64,000 nt of DNA from Roseovarius gahaiensis. GTDB lineage: Bacteria; Pseudomonadota; Alphaproteobacteria; Rhodobacterales; Rhodobacteraceae. The notes beneath the pieces were generated by a model that was not told the DNA's origin, searched no databases, and worked only from the letters and a program-made list of their open reading frames with translations. Positions 7,602 through 17,101 of the stretch are shown here, one piece after another. The stretch is from assembly GCF_011601345.1 (NCBI RefSeq), contig NZ_JAAORB010000001.1:124001-188000 (forward strand), given 5' to 3'. Position numbers and translations under genes: made by a program. The number at the start of each line of letters is the position of its first letter. Position 1 is the stretch's first letter.

Positions 7602-7689
7602 TTTTAGCGCTATCTCAATATGTTAGCGGTAACCGTTATCGCAAAACCAAGCGATCCATGGCAGGGCTTGACATGATGGCGCTAACGAA
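7602..7689. promoter_or_regulatory. cluster of LacI-type half-palindromes upstream of the GapB-like gene
   Basis: Three related elements are seen: TTTTAGCGCTATCT at 7602-7614 (core TAGCGCTA a perfect palindrome), TGTTAGCGGTAACC at 7621-7634, and GGCGCTAACGA near 7679-7689. They resemble the perfect TGTTAGCGCTAACA in front of the other GAPDH gene. They lie between the GapB-like gene and the divergent DUF808 gene and could serve either. Binding by one shared regulator is inference. Confidence 0.5.
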
Positions 7690-7723
7690 GAACTAAAGGA
7701 CAGCGGCAAGCAAAGGGGTTGGT

Positions 7724-8683
7724 ATGAGTGGATTGATGGCACTTTTGGACGATGTGGCAGGCATCGCCAAGATGGCGGCGGCGTCGGTAGATGACGTGGC
7801 CGGGCAGGCGGCCAAGGCCGGATCAAAGGCCGCAGGCGCGGCGATTGACGATGCGGCTGTCACGCCGAAATACATGCAAGGCTTTGCGCCGGCGCGCGAA
7901 TTGCCGATGGTCTGGCGGATCGCGCGGGCCTCGGCGTTCAACAAGCTGGTGTTTTTATTACCTGCGGGGCTGGCATTAGCGGCCTTTGCGCCGTGGCTGA
8001 TTCCGCCCTTGTTGATGCTGGGCGGTGCGTATTTATGTTTTGAAGGCGCAGAAAAGATTGCCCATGCGCTTGGCTTTGGCAAGGGTCATGGTGGCCCCGA
8101 CGGAAGCCACACCGAAGGCGATGCCACGCATCTGGAAGAAACCAAGGTCAAAGGCGCGATCAAGACTGATTTCATTCTATCCGCCGAAATCATGACCATT
8201 TCCTTGGCTGCGATCCCCGAAAGCAATTTCTGGATGGAGGCCGCCACGCTGGCCATGGTTGCGGTCGGAATCACGGTTTTGGTCTATGGGGCCGTGGCCC
8301 TGATTGTGAAAGCGGATGATGTGGGGCTGTTCATGGCCGAGCGCGGACGCTGGGGCCTGACCCGCGCCATCGGACGCGGGATCGTGCATGCAATGCCTGC
8401 TTTTATGAAACTGTTGATGATCGTCGGCACGGCGGCGATGCTATGGGTGGGCGGCTCGATCATTCTGCACGCTTTGGACCAGATGGCGGTTTCGGCACCG
8501 TATGACTGGGTTCACCATGTCGCTGTCGCCGCGGCGCAAGGAACGGGCAACTGGCAAGGCGCGCTTGAATGGGGCGTGACCGCCGGTCTGGACGGGGTGT
8601 TTGGCCTTGCGCTTGGCGTTGTCTTGATTCCCATTGGGGTGAAAATCATCAAACCGCTTTGGACCAGCGTGATGCCGGCCTGA
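7724..8683 (+). CDS. DUF808 / YedI-family inner-membrane protein
   Basis: A 319-residue membrane protein whose start MSGLMALLDDVAGIAKMAAA and the following DDVAGQAAKAGSKAAGAAID are hallmarks of the DUF808 (YedI) family. Several membrane spans are visible (LVFLLPAGLALAAFAPWLIP, PLLMLGGAYLCFEG, ATLAMVAVGITVLVYGAVAL, LMIVGTAAMLWVGG, and a C-terminal FGLALGVVLIPIGVKII). An AAGGGG site precedes the start. The family is widespread but has no established biochemical role. It stands alone, divergent from the GapB-like gene and convergent with the flavodoxin gene. Confidence 0.9.
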   Translation: MSGLMALLDDVAGIAKMAAASVDDVAGQAAKAGSKAAGAAIDDAAVTPKYMQGFAPARELPMVWRIARASAFNKLVFLLPAGLALAAFAPWLIPPLLMLGGAYLCFEGAEKIAHALGFGKGHGGPDGSHTEGDATHLEETKVKGAIKTDFILSAEIMTISLAAIPESNFWMEAATLAMVAVGITVLVYGAVALIVKADDVGLFMAERGRWGLTRAIGRGIVHAMPAFMKLLMIVGTAAMLWVGGSIILHALDQMAVSAPYDWVHHVAVAAAQGTGNWQGALEWGVTAGLDGVFGLALGVVLIPIGVKIIKPLWTSVMPA

Positions 8684-8753
8684 GGCGCGTGTTCGCCGTG
8701 ATGACGAAGCCGTATCTATACCAAAGCAGGCCGGGTTTCTGGTGGAACGCGCG

Positions 8754-9239
8754 TTAGAACAGGCCCATGGCCAAGCCCGCCGCCAGCGCCTGCCCGATGT
8801 CGCGGCATTTGGCCAATTCGTCGTTGGGGATCGTTTTGGGCGCAAGGATATCCTCGGGCGATTGGGCGTGGGTGCAGATGATCAGCGCCTCTTGCACCGC
8901 ACGCAGCCGCCAGCCTTGGGCGATGCGCGCGGTTTGGCGCACGGCGTTTTCGCCATCGGACCCGGCACAGACCATCTGGACGTAGGCGCGGCCCTCGATC
9001 CGGCCCAGAACGGGATAATAACAACGATCAAAGAAATCCTTCATCACGCCTGACAGTGCGGCAAGATTTTCGGGCGCGCAGAAAAGATAGCCATCGGCGG
9101 CCAGCAAATCGTCGGGACCGGCCTGATCGGCAGGTTTCAGGACGGTTTCGGTTTCGCCTTTCGCGGCGTCATGCGCGGCCTGCGCCATCTGCTGACTGCC
9201 GCCGGTGCGTGAGTGGTAGATGATCAAAAGCTGTGCCAT
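8754..9239 (-). CDS. flavodoxin-like / NAD(P)H-dependent FMN reductase family protein
   Basis: A 161-residue flavodoxin-fold protein. The FMN phosphate loop is seen near the N-terminus (IIYHSRTGGSQQMA, residues 6-19), and the second flavin loop in FCAPENLAALSGVMKDFFDR. The aromatic residues around RCYYPVLG also fit this family. Members carry out one- or two-electron flavin chemistry in the cytoplasm. It is a single gene between convergent DUF808 and divergent SulP; the partner is not evident. Confidence 0.82.
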   Translation of the reverse strand: MAQLLIIYHSRTGGSQQMAQAAHDAAKGETETVLKPADQAGPDDLLAADGYLFCAPENLAALSGVMKDFFDRCYYPVLGRIEGRAYVQMVCAGSDGENAVRQTARIAQGWRLRAVQEALIICTHAQSPEDILAPKTIPNDELAKCRDIGQALAAGLAMGLF

Positions 9240-9349
9240 TTGGAGAGCCTAGCCGGTGTGACAGGCTGAGGCCAGAGACACAGGCCAATGATATGGGATG
9301 CAAAACCAATCGGCTTGCAGCCGTTGGATACCGGACGCAAAGTGTTGAC

Positions 9350-10612
9350 ATGACGCCCAAGATTTTCACCACGTTGCAAACCTATGACCGGCAAACTTTT
9401 GGTGCCGATCTTATGGCCGGGATCACCGTTGCGATGGTGGCTTTGCCGCTTAGCCTTGCGATTGCGATTGCATCGGGTGCAGCGCCCGAGACAGGGCTGG
9501 TGACCGCGATTGTAGCGGGTGGGTTGATTTCGGCCCTTGGCGGAAGCCGAGTGCAGATTGGCGGGCCAACCGGCGCCTTTATCGTGGTCGTGTTTGGCGT
9601 GATTGCCGAGCATGGCTATGACGGGTTGGTTCTGGCGACGCTGATGGCTGGGGTGATCTTGCTGGTGGCGGGGCTGTTGCGGGCCGGGCGGTTGATCCGG
9701 TTGGTGCCCGAGCCGGTGATCAACGGGTTCACCATCGGCATTGCAGTGGTGATTGCCACCAGTCAGATCAAGGATCTCCTGGGCCTTTCATTGCCCGAAG
9801 TTCCGGCGGAGTTTTTTGGAAAGCTGGCTGCGTTATGGGGCGCGCAGGAAACGTTGAACGCGTCGGCGCTGGCCATTGGTCTGGTGACCATGGGGCTGAT
9901 CGTGGGCTTGCGGCGGGCGTTTCCGCGCTTTCCGGGCTTGATCGTGGCGGTTGGGCTTACATCAGGGCTGGTGGCGCTGATGGGCTGGCCGGTGGACACC
10001 ATTCAGTCGCGCTTTGGGGCTTTGCCACAGGCTTTGCCTGTGCCGTCTTTGCCCGAGATAAGCCTTTCACGGATCAAAGAGTTGCTGCCTTCGGCGCTGG
10101 TGATCGCGTTTCTGGCCGGGGTTGAATCGCTGTTGTCAGCGATGGTGGCCGACCGGATGATTGGCGGGCAGCATCGACCGAATGCCGAGTTATTGGCGCA
10201 AGGGGCGGCCAATCTGGGATCGGGCCTGTTTGGGGGGCTGCCCGCGACGGGTGCGATTGCCCGAACCGCGACCAATGTGCGCGCGGGCGGCAAGACCCCG
10301 GTGGCGGGGCTGGTTCATGCGGTGGTGATCCTGATCGTGATGCTGGTGGCCGCGCCGCTGGCCGGGTTCATGGCGATGCCCGCGCTGGCCGGTTTGTTGA
10401 TCTTGACAGCTTGGAACATGAGCGAGCCGCACCGTTGGCGCGGCTATCTGAAAGAGCGGCGCTCGGACCGGTTTTTGATGATTATAACGTTGGTTCTGAC
10501 GGTGGTGACCGATCTGGCCTTGGCGATCGGGGTTGGCGTGGCGCTTGGGCTGGCAATACGGTTGCGGCGGCGCAATGTGCCCGCGTCAGAGTGGGAAACT
10601 CCGGACAGGTGA
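9350..10612 (+). CDS. SulP-family anion transporter lacking a STAS domain
   Basis: An inner-membrane anion transporter of about 420 residues. The family opening is clear (FGADLMAGITVAMVALPLSL), followed by IGGPTGAFIVVV and a run of 10 or more helices, and the ESLLSAMVADRMIGG segment typical of SulP proteins. Full-length SulP proteins are 550 residues or more with a cytoplasmic STAS domain; here the chain stops after the last helix at RLRRRNVPASEWETPDR. The start at 9350 gives the usual short N-terminus; an ATG at 9296 is possible. The substrate (sulfate, bicarbonate or another anion) cannot be judged. Confidence 0.9.
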   Translation: MTPKIFTTLQTYDRQTFGADLMAGITVAMVALPLSLAIAIASGAAPETGLVTAIVAGGLISALGGSRVQIGGPTGAFIVVVFGVIAEHGYDGLVLATLMAGVILLVAGLLRAGRLIRLVPEPVINGFTIGIAVVIATSQIKDLLGLSLPEVPAEFFGKLAALWGAQETLNASALAIGLVTMGLIVGLRRAFPRFPGLIVAVGLTSGLVALMGWPVDTIQSRFGALPQALPVPSLPEISLSRIKELLPSALVIAFLAGVESLLSAMVADRMIGGQHRPNAELLAQGAANLGSGLFGGLPATGAIARTATNVRAGGKTPVAGLVHAVVILIVMLVAAPLAGFMAMPALAGLLILTAWNMSEPHRWRGYLKERRSDRFLMIITLVLTVVTDLALAIGVGVALGLAIRLRRRNVPASEWETPDR

Positions 10613-10702
10613 GGGATGTAAATAGCCGGGGCTTGCATCGTTTCCCCGGTTTGGCTGATTTCATGGCGGGCTCAGCAGTGGATGGGCAAGGTCTGATAAC
10701 GG

Positions 10703-10742
10703 AAAAAAAAGGCCCGGACGTTGCGCGCGTCCGGGCCTTTTC
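10703..10742. terminator. bidirectional terminator between sulP and tkt
   Basis: AAAAGGCCCGGACG / CGTCCGGGCCTTTT, a perfect stem of about 14 bp including the A/T flanks, with a 7-base loop. The A-run on one side and T-run on the other suit both convergent genes. Confidence 0.92.
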
Positions 10743-10759
10743 TTGTCAGTGCGCCGCGA

Positions 10760-12775
10760 TCAGAGCAGGGATTTGGCCTTTTCGGCCACGGCCTGCGCGG
10801 TGATTCCGAATTTTTCGTAAAGCGTGCCTGCGGGCGCGGAAGCGCCAAAGCTGTCCATGCCGACAAAGCCGGCTTTCGTCTCGCGGCCCCGCTCGCCGCA
10901 CAGCCAGCGATCCCAGCCTTGCTGCACCGCCGCCTCGACGCCGACGCGGACAGGGCCACCGGGCAAGACGCGTTTGCGGTAGGCCTCGTCCTGATCGGCG
11001 AACAATTCCATGCAGGGCATCGAAACCACACGGGTGCCGATGCCGTCGGCCTGTAGCAGATCGCGGGCCTGCATGGCGATTTCCACCTCAGAGCCGGTGG
11101 CGATCAGGACCGCCTGACGCTTGCCTTCGGCGTCGGCCAAAACATAAGCGCCCTGTTCGGTGAGGTTCTTGTTCTTGTGCTCAACCCGCAGGGTGGCCAC
11201 GCCTTGGCGCGTCAGTGACAGCACCGATGGCGTGTCCTTAGAGCGCAGGGCGATTTCCCATGCTTCGGCGGTTTCCACGGTGTCGCAGGGGCGGAACACA
11301 TAGGTGTTGGGGGTTGCGCGGCTGATGGCCAGATGCTCGACCGGTTGGTGGGTCGGGCCGTCTTCGCCCAGACCGATGCTGTCATGGGTCATGACGAACA
11401 CGGTGGGAATACGCATCAGCGCAGCCAGACGCATCGCCGGGCGGGCGTAGTCGGTAAAGCACATGAAGGTGCCGCCATAGGGACGGATGCCGCCATGCAG
11501 CGCCATGCCGTTCATCGCGGCGGCCATGCCGTGTTCACGAATGCCCCAGTGCACGTAGCGGCCCTTGCGGTTGTCCACGTCAAACACGGTCATGTCGCCC
11601 GAACGGGTGTTGTTCGATCCCGACAGATCGGCCGAGCCGCCGACGGTTTCGGGCATGACCGGGTTGACCACCTCTAGCACCATTTCGCTGGATTTACGGG
11701 TGGCCACCTTGGGCTGCTCTTCGGAAATCTGTTTCTTGAGGGCCTTGATACGGGCCGACAGGCTTTTGGGAACATCCCGCGCGAAGATGCGGGCGAATTC
11801 CTTCTGGCGACGCTCGGGCATCTCCGACAGGCGACCCTCCCAGGCTTCGCGGTCCGCGCCACCGCGCGATCCGATGGCCTCCCATGCCGATTTCACCTCA
11901 GCGGGCACTTCGAAGGGGCCATGAGGCCAGCCATAGGCCTCTTTCGCGGCGGCCAGTTGGGTGGCGTCGGTCAGCGCGCCGTGACCCTTGGAGGTGTCCT
12001 GCGCGGCGTGGCCAAGGGCGATATGCGTGGCGCAGGCGATCATCGTCGGCTTGCGCGTGGTCTTGGCCGCGGTGATGGCTTGATCAATCGCTGCCGGGTC
12101 GTGGCCGTCGATTTCCAGAACCTGCCAGCCCGCAGCGCGGAAGCGTTTCACCTGATCGGTGCGGTCCGCCAGATCGACGGTGCCGTCGATGGTGATGTTG
12201 TTATTGTCCCAGAACACGATCAACTTGCCAAGGCTATGGCGACCGGCAAGGGTGATGGCCTCTTGGCTGACGCCTTCCATCAGGCAACCATCCCCGGCGA
12301 TGGCGTAGGTGTGATGATCAACCAGTTTACGGCCAAAACGAGCCCGCAGCATTTCTTCGGCCATGGCAAAGCCGACGGCGTTGGAAATGCCCTGACCCAA
12401 GGGACCGGTGGTGGTCTCAATCCCCTTGGCGTGGCCGTATTCCGGGTGGCCCGCCGTGATCGCGCCCCACTGGCGGAAGTTCTTGATCTGCTCAAGCGTC
12501 ATGTCCTGATAGCCGGTCAGGTGCAGCAACGAATACAGCAGCATCGAGCCGTGCCCCGCCGACAGGATAAACCTGTCGCGGTCAGGCCAGTCGGGGGTGG
12601 CGGCATCAAATTTGAGGTGCTTTTCAAACAGCACGGTGGCGACATCGGCCATGCCCATTGGCATGCCGGAATGGCCAGAATTTGCGGCGGCCACAGCATC
12701 CAGCGTCAGGGCGCGGATTGCGGCGGCTTTGGTCCAGTGATCGGGATTGGAAGTGCGCAGGGCGGCGATATCCAC
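10760..12775 (-). CDS. tkt: transketolase
   Basis: A 671-residue thiamine-diphosphate enzyme that moves two-carbon units between sugar phosphates in the pentose phosphate pathway. Visible are the substrate loop [13 protein letters not shown], the thiamine-diphosphate signature [13 protein letters not shown] with [10 protein letters not shown], the pyrimidine domain ([19 protein letters not shown]) and the C-terminal domain starting near [12 protein letters not shown]. Length is normal for bacterial transketolase. Translation appears to start at a GTG with an AAAGGA site. It precedes no co-directional gene closely; a strong terminator follows. Divergent from the coiled-coil/zapA pair. Confidence 0.97.
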   Translation of the reverse strand: MDIAALRTSNPDHWTKAAAIRALTLDAVAAANSGHSGMPMGMADVATVLFEKHLKFDAATPDWPDRDRFILSAGHGSMLLYSLLHLTGYQDMTLEQIKNFRQWGAITAGHPEYGHAKGIETTTGPLGQGISNAVGFAMAEEMLRARFGRKLVDHHTYAIAGDGCLMEGVSQEAITLAGRHSLGKLIVFWDNNNITIDGTVDLADRTDQVKRFRAAGWQVLEIDGHDPAAIDQAITAAKTTRKPTMIACATHIALGHAAQDTSKGHGALTDATQLAAAKEAYGWPHGPFEVPAEVKSAWEAIGSRGGADREAWEGRLSEMPERRQKEFARIFARDVPKSLSARIKALKKQISEEQPKVATRKSSEMVLEVVNPVMPETVGGSADLSGSNNTRSGDMTVFDVDNRKGRYVHWGIREHGMAAAMNGMALHGGIRPYGGTFMCFTDYARPAMRLAALMRIPTVFVMTHDSIGLGEDGPTHQPVEHLAISRATPNTYVFRPCDTVETAEAWEIALRSKDTPSVLSLTRQGVATLRVEHKNKNLTEQGAYVLADAEGKRQAVLIATGSEVEIAMQARDLLQADGIGTRVVSMPCMELFADQDEAYRKRVLPGGPVRVGVEAAVQQGWDRWLCGERGRETKAGFVGMDSFGASAPAGTLYEKFGITAQAVAEKAKSLL

Positions 12776-12974
12776 GGGGTCATCCTTTGATTGGCAGTCT
12801 TCAGCCGCTGAATATCAGGCCGGGGTCAAAGATCAAGCATGCCGGGCGCCCATGGTGGCATGCATTGGCATAGGGGGGCGCATTTCGTTGCGCCATTCGC
12901 TAAACTTGGGTCCAAAGCGGCCCACAAGCGATTCGCGTGGCCGCGACCCGAGGCAAGCAGGGGAATCGCCACGA

Positions 12975-13475
12975 ATGAGCCAGATCGACGAATTACAACG
13001 CAGGATCATTGCAGCACTGGACCGGATCGGTCAGGGGCTTGAAGGTCAGCAGGCCGGGCCCGACGTGCAGGAAGTTGAGACACTCAAGCAGCAGTTGGAG
13101 GATGAACGACTGGCCAGTGCGCAATTGGAAGAGCGTCTGAAAAAGCTGCGTGACAAGCAGGATGCACAGGCCGAGGTTGCGGCCCGCGCACGAGATGAGT
13201 TGGCCAGCAAGATCGAAACGCTGGATCGTGACCTGCAATCGTTGCGCACGGCCAATCAGCAATTGCGCGAAAACAACGCGACCCTTCGCGAGGCCAATGC
13301 CGCAGGCGTGGCGGAACCGCATCTGATCAACAAGGCGATGTTGGCCGAGCTTGAAGGGCTGCGCGCCACTCATGCCGCCGATCAGGCCGAAGCCGATGCC
13401 ATTCTGGCCGAGTTGGGCCGCATTCTGGACGCGGGGGCCGCGACAAACGATCAATCCCAGTCGGAGGACGCCTGA
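12975..13475 (+). CDS. coiled-coil protein upstream of zapA
   Basis: A 166-residue soluble protein, strongly predicted by eye to be coiled coil over residues 30-110 (QLEERLKKLRDKQ, RDLQSLRTANQQLRENNATL). No enzymatic motif is seen. Its stop overlaps the zapA start in a TGATG junction, with the zapA ribosome site GGAGGA inside its last codons, so the two are translationally coupled. The pairing hints at a role with ZapA in division-ring assembly, comparable in shape to ZapB, but that is inference. The start at 12975 is preferred to an in-frame ATG 228 bp upstream, which would run into the tkt promoter. Confidence 0.75.
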   Translation: MSQIDELQRRIIAALDRIGQGLEGQQAGPDVQEVETLKQQLEDERLASAQLEERLKKLRDKQDAQAEVAARARDELASKIETLDRDLQSLRTANQQLRENNATLREANAAGVAEPHLINKAMLAELEGLRATHAADQAEADAILAELGRILDAGAATNDQSQSEDA

Positions 13476-13879
13476 TGCCAGAGGTCGAGATTGAAATCGG
13501 TGGCCGCACGTTCGAGGTGGCCTGTCAGGAAGGCGAAGAACACTATCTGAAGGCGGCGGCCAAGATGTTGGATGAAGAGGCTTCGGTTCTGACCGCGCAG
13601 ATCGGGCGTATTCCCGAGGCGCGCATGCTGTTGATGGCCGGGCTGATGTTGGCCGACAAGACAGCGGGCGTGCAGGACAAGCTGCGCGCGATGGAGGACC
13701 GCATGGCCGAAAAAGAGGCCGAGTTGGACCAGTTGCGCAACGCGCCCGCGCCCGAACCGCAGCATATCGAGGTGCCGGTGGTGCCACAGGCAGTGACGGA
13801 TGCCATGGCCGAGATTGCAGCGCGCACGGAATCCTTGGCCGATCAGATTGAAGGCGGGGCCGAGAAACGCGATCCCTGA
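13475..13879 (+). CDS. zapA: cell division protein ZapA
   Basis: A 134-residue ZapA-family protein. ZapA binds FtsZ and bundles its filaments at the division site. The N-terminal globular part reads PEVEIEIGGRTFEVACQEGEE, followed by LKAAAKMLDEEA and a long helix for dimer and tetramer formation (DKLRAMEDRMAEKEAELDQL). A proline-rich, less conserved stretch (APAPEPQHIEVPVV) separates a short C-terminal helix. It is translationally coupled to the coiled-coil gene in front. Confidence 0.88.
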   Translation: MPEVEIEIGGRTFEVACQEGEEHYLKAAAKMLDEEASVLTAQIGRIPEARMLLMAGLMLADKTAGVQDKLRAMEDRMAEKEAELDQLRNAPAPEPQHIEVPVVPQAVTDAMAEIAARTESLADQIEGGAEKRDP

Positions 13880-13899
13880 GAGGTTTGCGAGATGCAAAA

Positions 13900-13934
13900 G
13901 AAAAACCCGGCCACCAACAGGTGGGCCGGGCTTT
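13900..13934. terminator. hairpin between convergent zapA and grxD
   Basis: CCCGGCC-ACC / GGT-GGGCCGGG stem with a single-base bulge and a short loop, A-rich on the left and CTTT on the right. The A-run gives a T-run when read from grxD, so termination of the minus-strand operon is the better fit. Confidence 0.78.
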
Positions 13935-13956
13935 GATGTTCAGTGCGCCTGATGAG

Positions 13957-14319
13957 TCAGGCGTTGGCCTCACGGATTTTGTCGGCCGCGTCTTTGTCGA
14001 AAGTCACGCCGTTGTCCGCGAACAATTGGTCAAGCTCGCCCGACAGGGTCATTTCGGTGATGATGTCGCAGCCGCCCACAAACTCGCCTTTGACGTAAAG
14101 CTGCGGGATGGTGGGCCAATCAGAATAATCCTTGATGCCTTGGCGGATATTTTCATCAGCCAGCACGTTCACATCCGCGAACTCCACGCCCATGAAATTC
14201 AGCACTCCGGCCACACGGCTGGAAAACCCGCATTGCGGCATATCCTTGGTGCCCTTCATGTAAAGCACGACGTCGTTTGCTTTGACGGTTTCGTCGATCT
14301 GGTTTTTTGCGTCGGTCAT
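13957..14319 (-). CDS. grxD: monothiol glutaredoxin (Grx4/GrxD type)
   Basis: A 120-residue monothiol glutaredoxin with the signature CGFS at residues 30-33 and the glutathione-binding WPTIPQLYVKGEFVGGCDI region. CGFS glutaredoxins carry [2Fe-2S] clusters, usually as homodimers or as heterodimers with BolA proteins. The bolA gene lies two genes upstream in the same operon, which supports that partnership. Its ATG overlaps the stop of the preceding small gene by 4 nt. Confidence 0.96.
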   Translation of the reverse strand: MTDAKNQIDETVKANDVVLYMKGTKDMPQCGFSSRVAGVLNFMGVEFADVNVLADENIRQGIKDYSDWPTIPQLYVKGEFVGGCDIITEMTLSGELDQLFADNGVTFDKDAADKIREANA

Positions 14320-14594
14320 GATTTGATGTCCTGTGCGTTGGTGTCTTGGTCCGATGCATCGGAGGCCGTTTGCTCTGCGTCGGGTGTGTCTTCGGGGTCA
14401 AAATCTTCGGGATCGAACCCATCGTCGTCGTCAGGCAGCGCCCCGACATGGGTGGTGTTGGTTTCTGGATCGTAGGTCAATCCATAAGAAGACGGGCCTT
14501 CGCGCTTGAATCGCCCGTATTCGTGCCATGCGGCATAAATGAACACCAAGACGAAGGGTGTCAGCAGAAAGAAGACGATGGTCCGTACATCCAT
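14316..14594 (-). CDS. small membrane-anchored acidic protein, unknown function
   Basis: A 92-residue protein with one N-terminal membrane helix (IVFFLLTPFVLVFIYAAW), a short charged segment (HEYGRFKREGPSSYGLTYDP) and a very acidic, probably disordered tail (DDDDGFDPEDFDPEDTPDAE). It lies between bolA (3 bp away) and grxD (4-nt overlap), so it is certainly in that operon. I do not recognise a characterised family. Its position suggests a link with Fe-S handling, but nothing in the sequence shows it. Confidence 0.8.
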   Translation of the reverse strand: MDVRTIVFFLLTPFVLVFIYAAWHEYGRFKREGPSSYGLTYDPETNTTHVGALPDDDDGFDPEDFDPEDTPDAEQTASDASDQDTNAQDIKS

Positions 14595-14597
14595 TGG

Positions 14598-14840
14598 TTA
14601 GTCAGGTGCCTTGGTTGTCAGGGCCAGCGCGTGCAAGTCGCCACTGGGGCCATCCATCTTGCCCTTAAGCGCGGCATAGACGGCGCGCTGTTGCTGAACC
14701 CGGTTCATGCCTTTGAAAGCGGCGTCCACGACCTCGGCGGCGTAGTGGTTCCCGTCGCCTGCCAGATCGGTGATTTTAATTTTGGCGTCGGGAAATGCAG
14801 CGCGGATCAAATCCTCGATTTCCTGAGCTTGAATTGGCAT
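14598..14840 (-). CDS. bolA: BolA-family protein
   Basis: An 80-residue BolA-fold protein. The helix-turn-helix-like core is visible in KIKITDLAGDGNHYAAEVVD and in FKGMNRVQQQRAVYAALKGKM, with the conserved GDGNHYAA and the C-terminal LHALALTTKAP. BolA proteins pair with CGFS glutaredoxins through a shared Fe-S cluster; grxD is in the same operon. A CAGGAG site precedes the ATG at 14840; a longer frame upstream lacks one. Whether it is the BolA or IbaG subtype is not certain. Confidence 0.9.
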   Translation of the reverse strand: MPIQAQEIEDLIRAAFPDAKIKITDLAGDGNHYAAEVVDAAFKGMNRVQQQRAVYAALKGKMDGPSGDLHALALTTKAPD

Positions 14841-14903
14841 GCGGGATCTCCTGTTGCTCTTCTTCCAAAAGATGTAGAGCGCGGCTGCGTGGCGTGCAAG
14901 AGC

Positions 14904-14924
14904 GGGCAGGGTCAGACCCTGCCC
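14904..14924 (-). terminator. hairpin downstream of purL
   Basis: GGGCAGGGT / ACCCTGCCC, a perfect 9-bp stem with a 3-base loop 12 bp after the purL stop on the minus strand. No T-tract follows, so it may be an attenuating or RNA-stabilising hairpin rather than a full terminator. Confidence 0.55.
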
Positions 14925-14935
14925 ACGATGCACGA

Positions 14936-17101
14936 TCAGGCGAAATGCGCGCCGAAACTGGTGCGGAACTGATGCGACAGATCCGAAAGTGTGGCCTCTG
15001 ATGTGCCGAATTGCACCGTGTCGCCGGTAAATCGGCCTACGGTTTGCACAGGCACACCGGCGCGGCCCGCTTCGATCATAAGCGCCTCGGCCTGATCAAA
15101 GTTACAGGCCACCAGATAGCGCGCCTGATCTTCGCCAAACAAGAAAGCGGTATCGTCGCTGGCAAGTTGAACGCCCACGCCTGCGGCCTCGGCCATTTCA
15201 AAGGCGGCCAGCGCCAGACCGCCATCGGACAGATCGGTGCAGGCCTTGATCAGCGCATGGTTCGCGCGGATAAAATCACCGTTGCGCTTTTCGATCTCCA
15301 GATCGACCGGCGGCGCGTCGCCTTCGACACGGTTATAGACTTCGGCCAGCAATGCCGACTGCCCCAGATGCCCGGCGGTGTCGCCGATCAATATGGCCAT
15401 ATGGCCGTCGCGCACCTCGCCGGTGATGGCGGTTTCGGGGTCTCGGATCAGGCCGACGGCGCCGATGGTGGGGGTGGGAAGGATCGCCTGCCCGTCGGTT
15501 TCATTGTAAAGCGAGACATTGCCCGACACGATGGGCATATCCAGCGCCGACACGGCAGCGCCGATCCCTTTGATAGCGCCAACGAATTGGCCCATTATTT
15601 CAGGCTTTTTGGGGTTGCCGAAGTTCATGTTGTCGGTGGTGGCCAGCGGCACCGCGCCAAGGGCTGTCAGGTTGCGATAGGCCTCGGCCACGGCCTGTTT
15701 GCCGCCCTCGACGGGGTTGGCCTTGACGTAGCGCGGCGTCACATCCGATGTGAAGGCCAACTGCTTATCAGTGCCATGCACGCGGATCAGCCCCGCGCCT
15801 TGGCCCGGTGTACGGGCGGTGTCGGCCATCACCATCGTGTCGTATTGTTCATAGACCCACTGCCGCGCGCAGTAATTGGGCGAGGCAAGCAGCGCGCGCA
15901 GCCCATCAACAGGGTCGACACCCGGCACGCTGGCTGGATCAAGCGGTTCTGCGGCGACGGTTTCCACCCAAGGACGGTCATATTCGGGCGCGTTGCCCGA
16001 CAGCGCCTTTAGGGGCAGGTCGGCCTTGACGGTGTTGTTGTGCATGATGAGGAAGCGATCCTCGGGGATGGTTTCGCCGACGATGGCGAAATCGAGATCC
16101 CATTTGTCAAACACCGCCTTGGCTTCGGCCTCTTTTTCTGGGCGCAGGACCATCAGCATGCGTTCTTGGCTTTCCGACAGCATCATTTCGTAGGCGGTCA
16201 TGTTTTCTTCACGGCACGGCACGTCTTCGAGGTTGAGGCGCACACCCAGATTGCCCTTGTCGCCCATTTCCACCGCTGAACAAGTCAGGCCTGCCGCGCC
16301 CATATCTTGAATCGAGATCACAGCCCCGGTGGCCATCAATTCCAGCGTGGCTTCCATCAGGCGTTTTTCAGTGAACGGGTCGCCAACCTGAACGGTGGGG
16401 CGCTTTTCTTCGATGGTTTCGTCAAACTCGGCGCTGGCCATGGTGGCACCGCCGACACCGTCGCGGCCCGTTTTGGCGCCCAGATACACAACGGGCATGC
16501 CAACACCGGATGCGGCTGAGTAGAAAATCTTATCGGCATCGGCCAGACCGGCAGCAAAGGCGTTCACAAGGCAATTGCCGTTATAGGCCGGATCAAACCG
16601 CACCTCGCCACCCGCGCACGGCACGCCGAAACAGTTGCCATAGCCGCCGATCCCTTCGACCACACCATGCACCAGCTGGCGTGTCTTGGGGTGGTCGGGT
16701 TCGCCGAACGACAGCGAGTTCATCGACGCGATAGGCCGCGCGCCCATGGTGAACACATCGCGCAGGATACCGCCCACACCCGTCGCTGCGCCTTGGTAGG
16801 GCTCGATATAGCTGGGGTGGTTGTGGCTTTCCATTTTGAAGATCACCGCTTGCCCGTCGCCAATATCGACAACCCCGGCGTTTTCGCCCGGCCCGCAGAT
16901 CACCTGTGGCCCTTCGGTGGGCAGGGTGCGCAGCCATTTCTTGGACGACTTGTAGGAACAGTGTTCGTTCCACATGGCGCTGAAGATGCCCAGCTCGGTG
17001 AATGTGGGTTCGCGGCCGATGATATCGAGGATCAGTTGATATTCGTCGGCCTTGAGGCCGTGGGCCTCGATCAGTTCGGGCGTGATTGCCGGGTCCTGCA
17101 T
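14936..17101 (-). CDS. purL: phosphoribosylformylglycinamidine synthase, large subunit
   Basis: Fourth step of purine synthesis: converts FGAR to FGAM with ATP and ammonia, which is supplied by the separate PurQ subunit. At 721 residues it is the small (multi-subunit) PurL form. Motifs include [35 protein letters not shown] (ATP-binding) with [16 protein letters not shown], the second PurM-like half starting around residue 430, and [20 protein letters not shown] near the C-terminus. purS and purQ are not adjacent here. Confidence 0.97.
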   Translation of the reverse strand: MQDPAITPELIEAHGLKADEYQLILDIIGREPTFTELGIFSAMWNEHCSYKSSKKWLRTLPTEGPQVICGPGENAGVVDIGDGQAVIFKMESHNHPSYIEPYQGAATGVGGILRDVFTMGARPIASMNSLSFGEPDHPKTRQLVHGVVEGIGGYGNCFGVPCAGGEVRFDPAYNGNCLVNAFAAGLADADKIFYSAASGVGMPVVYLGAKTGRDGVGGATMASAEFDETIEEKRPTVQVGDPFTEKRLMEATLELMATGAVISIQDMGAAGLTCSAVEMGDKGNLGVRLNLEDVPCREENMTAYEMMLSESQERMLMVLRPEKEAEAKAVFDKWDLDFAIVGETIPEDRFLIMHNNTVKADLPLKALSGNAPEYDRPWVETVAAEPLDPASVPGVDPVDGLRALLASPNYCARQWVYEQYDTMVMADTARTPGQGAGLIRVHGTDKQLAFTSDVTPRYVKANPVEGGKQAVAEAYRNLTALGAVPLATTDNMNFGNPKKPEIMGQFVGAIKGIGAAVSALDMPIVSGNVSLYNETDGQAILPTPTIGAVGLIRDPETAITGEVRDGHMAILIGDTAGHLGQSALLAEVYNRVEGDAPPVDLEIEKRNGDFIRANHALIKACTDLSDGGLALAAFEMAEAAGVGVQLASDDTAFLFGEDQARYLVACNFDQAEALMIEAGRAGVPVQTVGRFTGDTVQFGTSEATLSDLSHQFRTSFGAHFA

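Noticed and set aside
12776-12974. 6S RNA between tkt and the zapA pair
   Set aside because: 6S genes often lie near zapA, and a GGCGCA/TGCGCC hairpin is present, but no long rod with a central bubble can be folded by eye.
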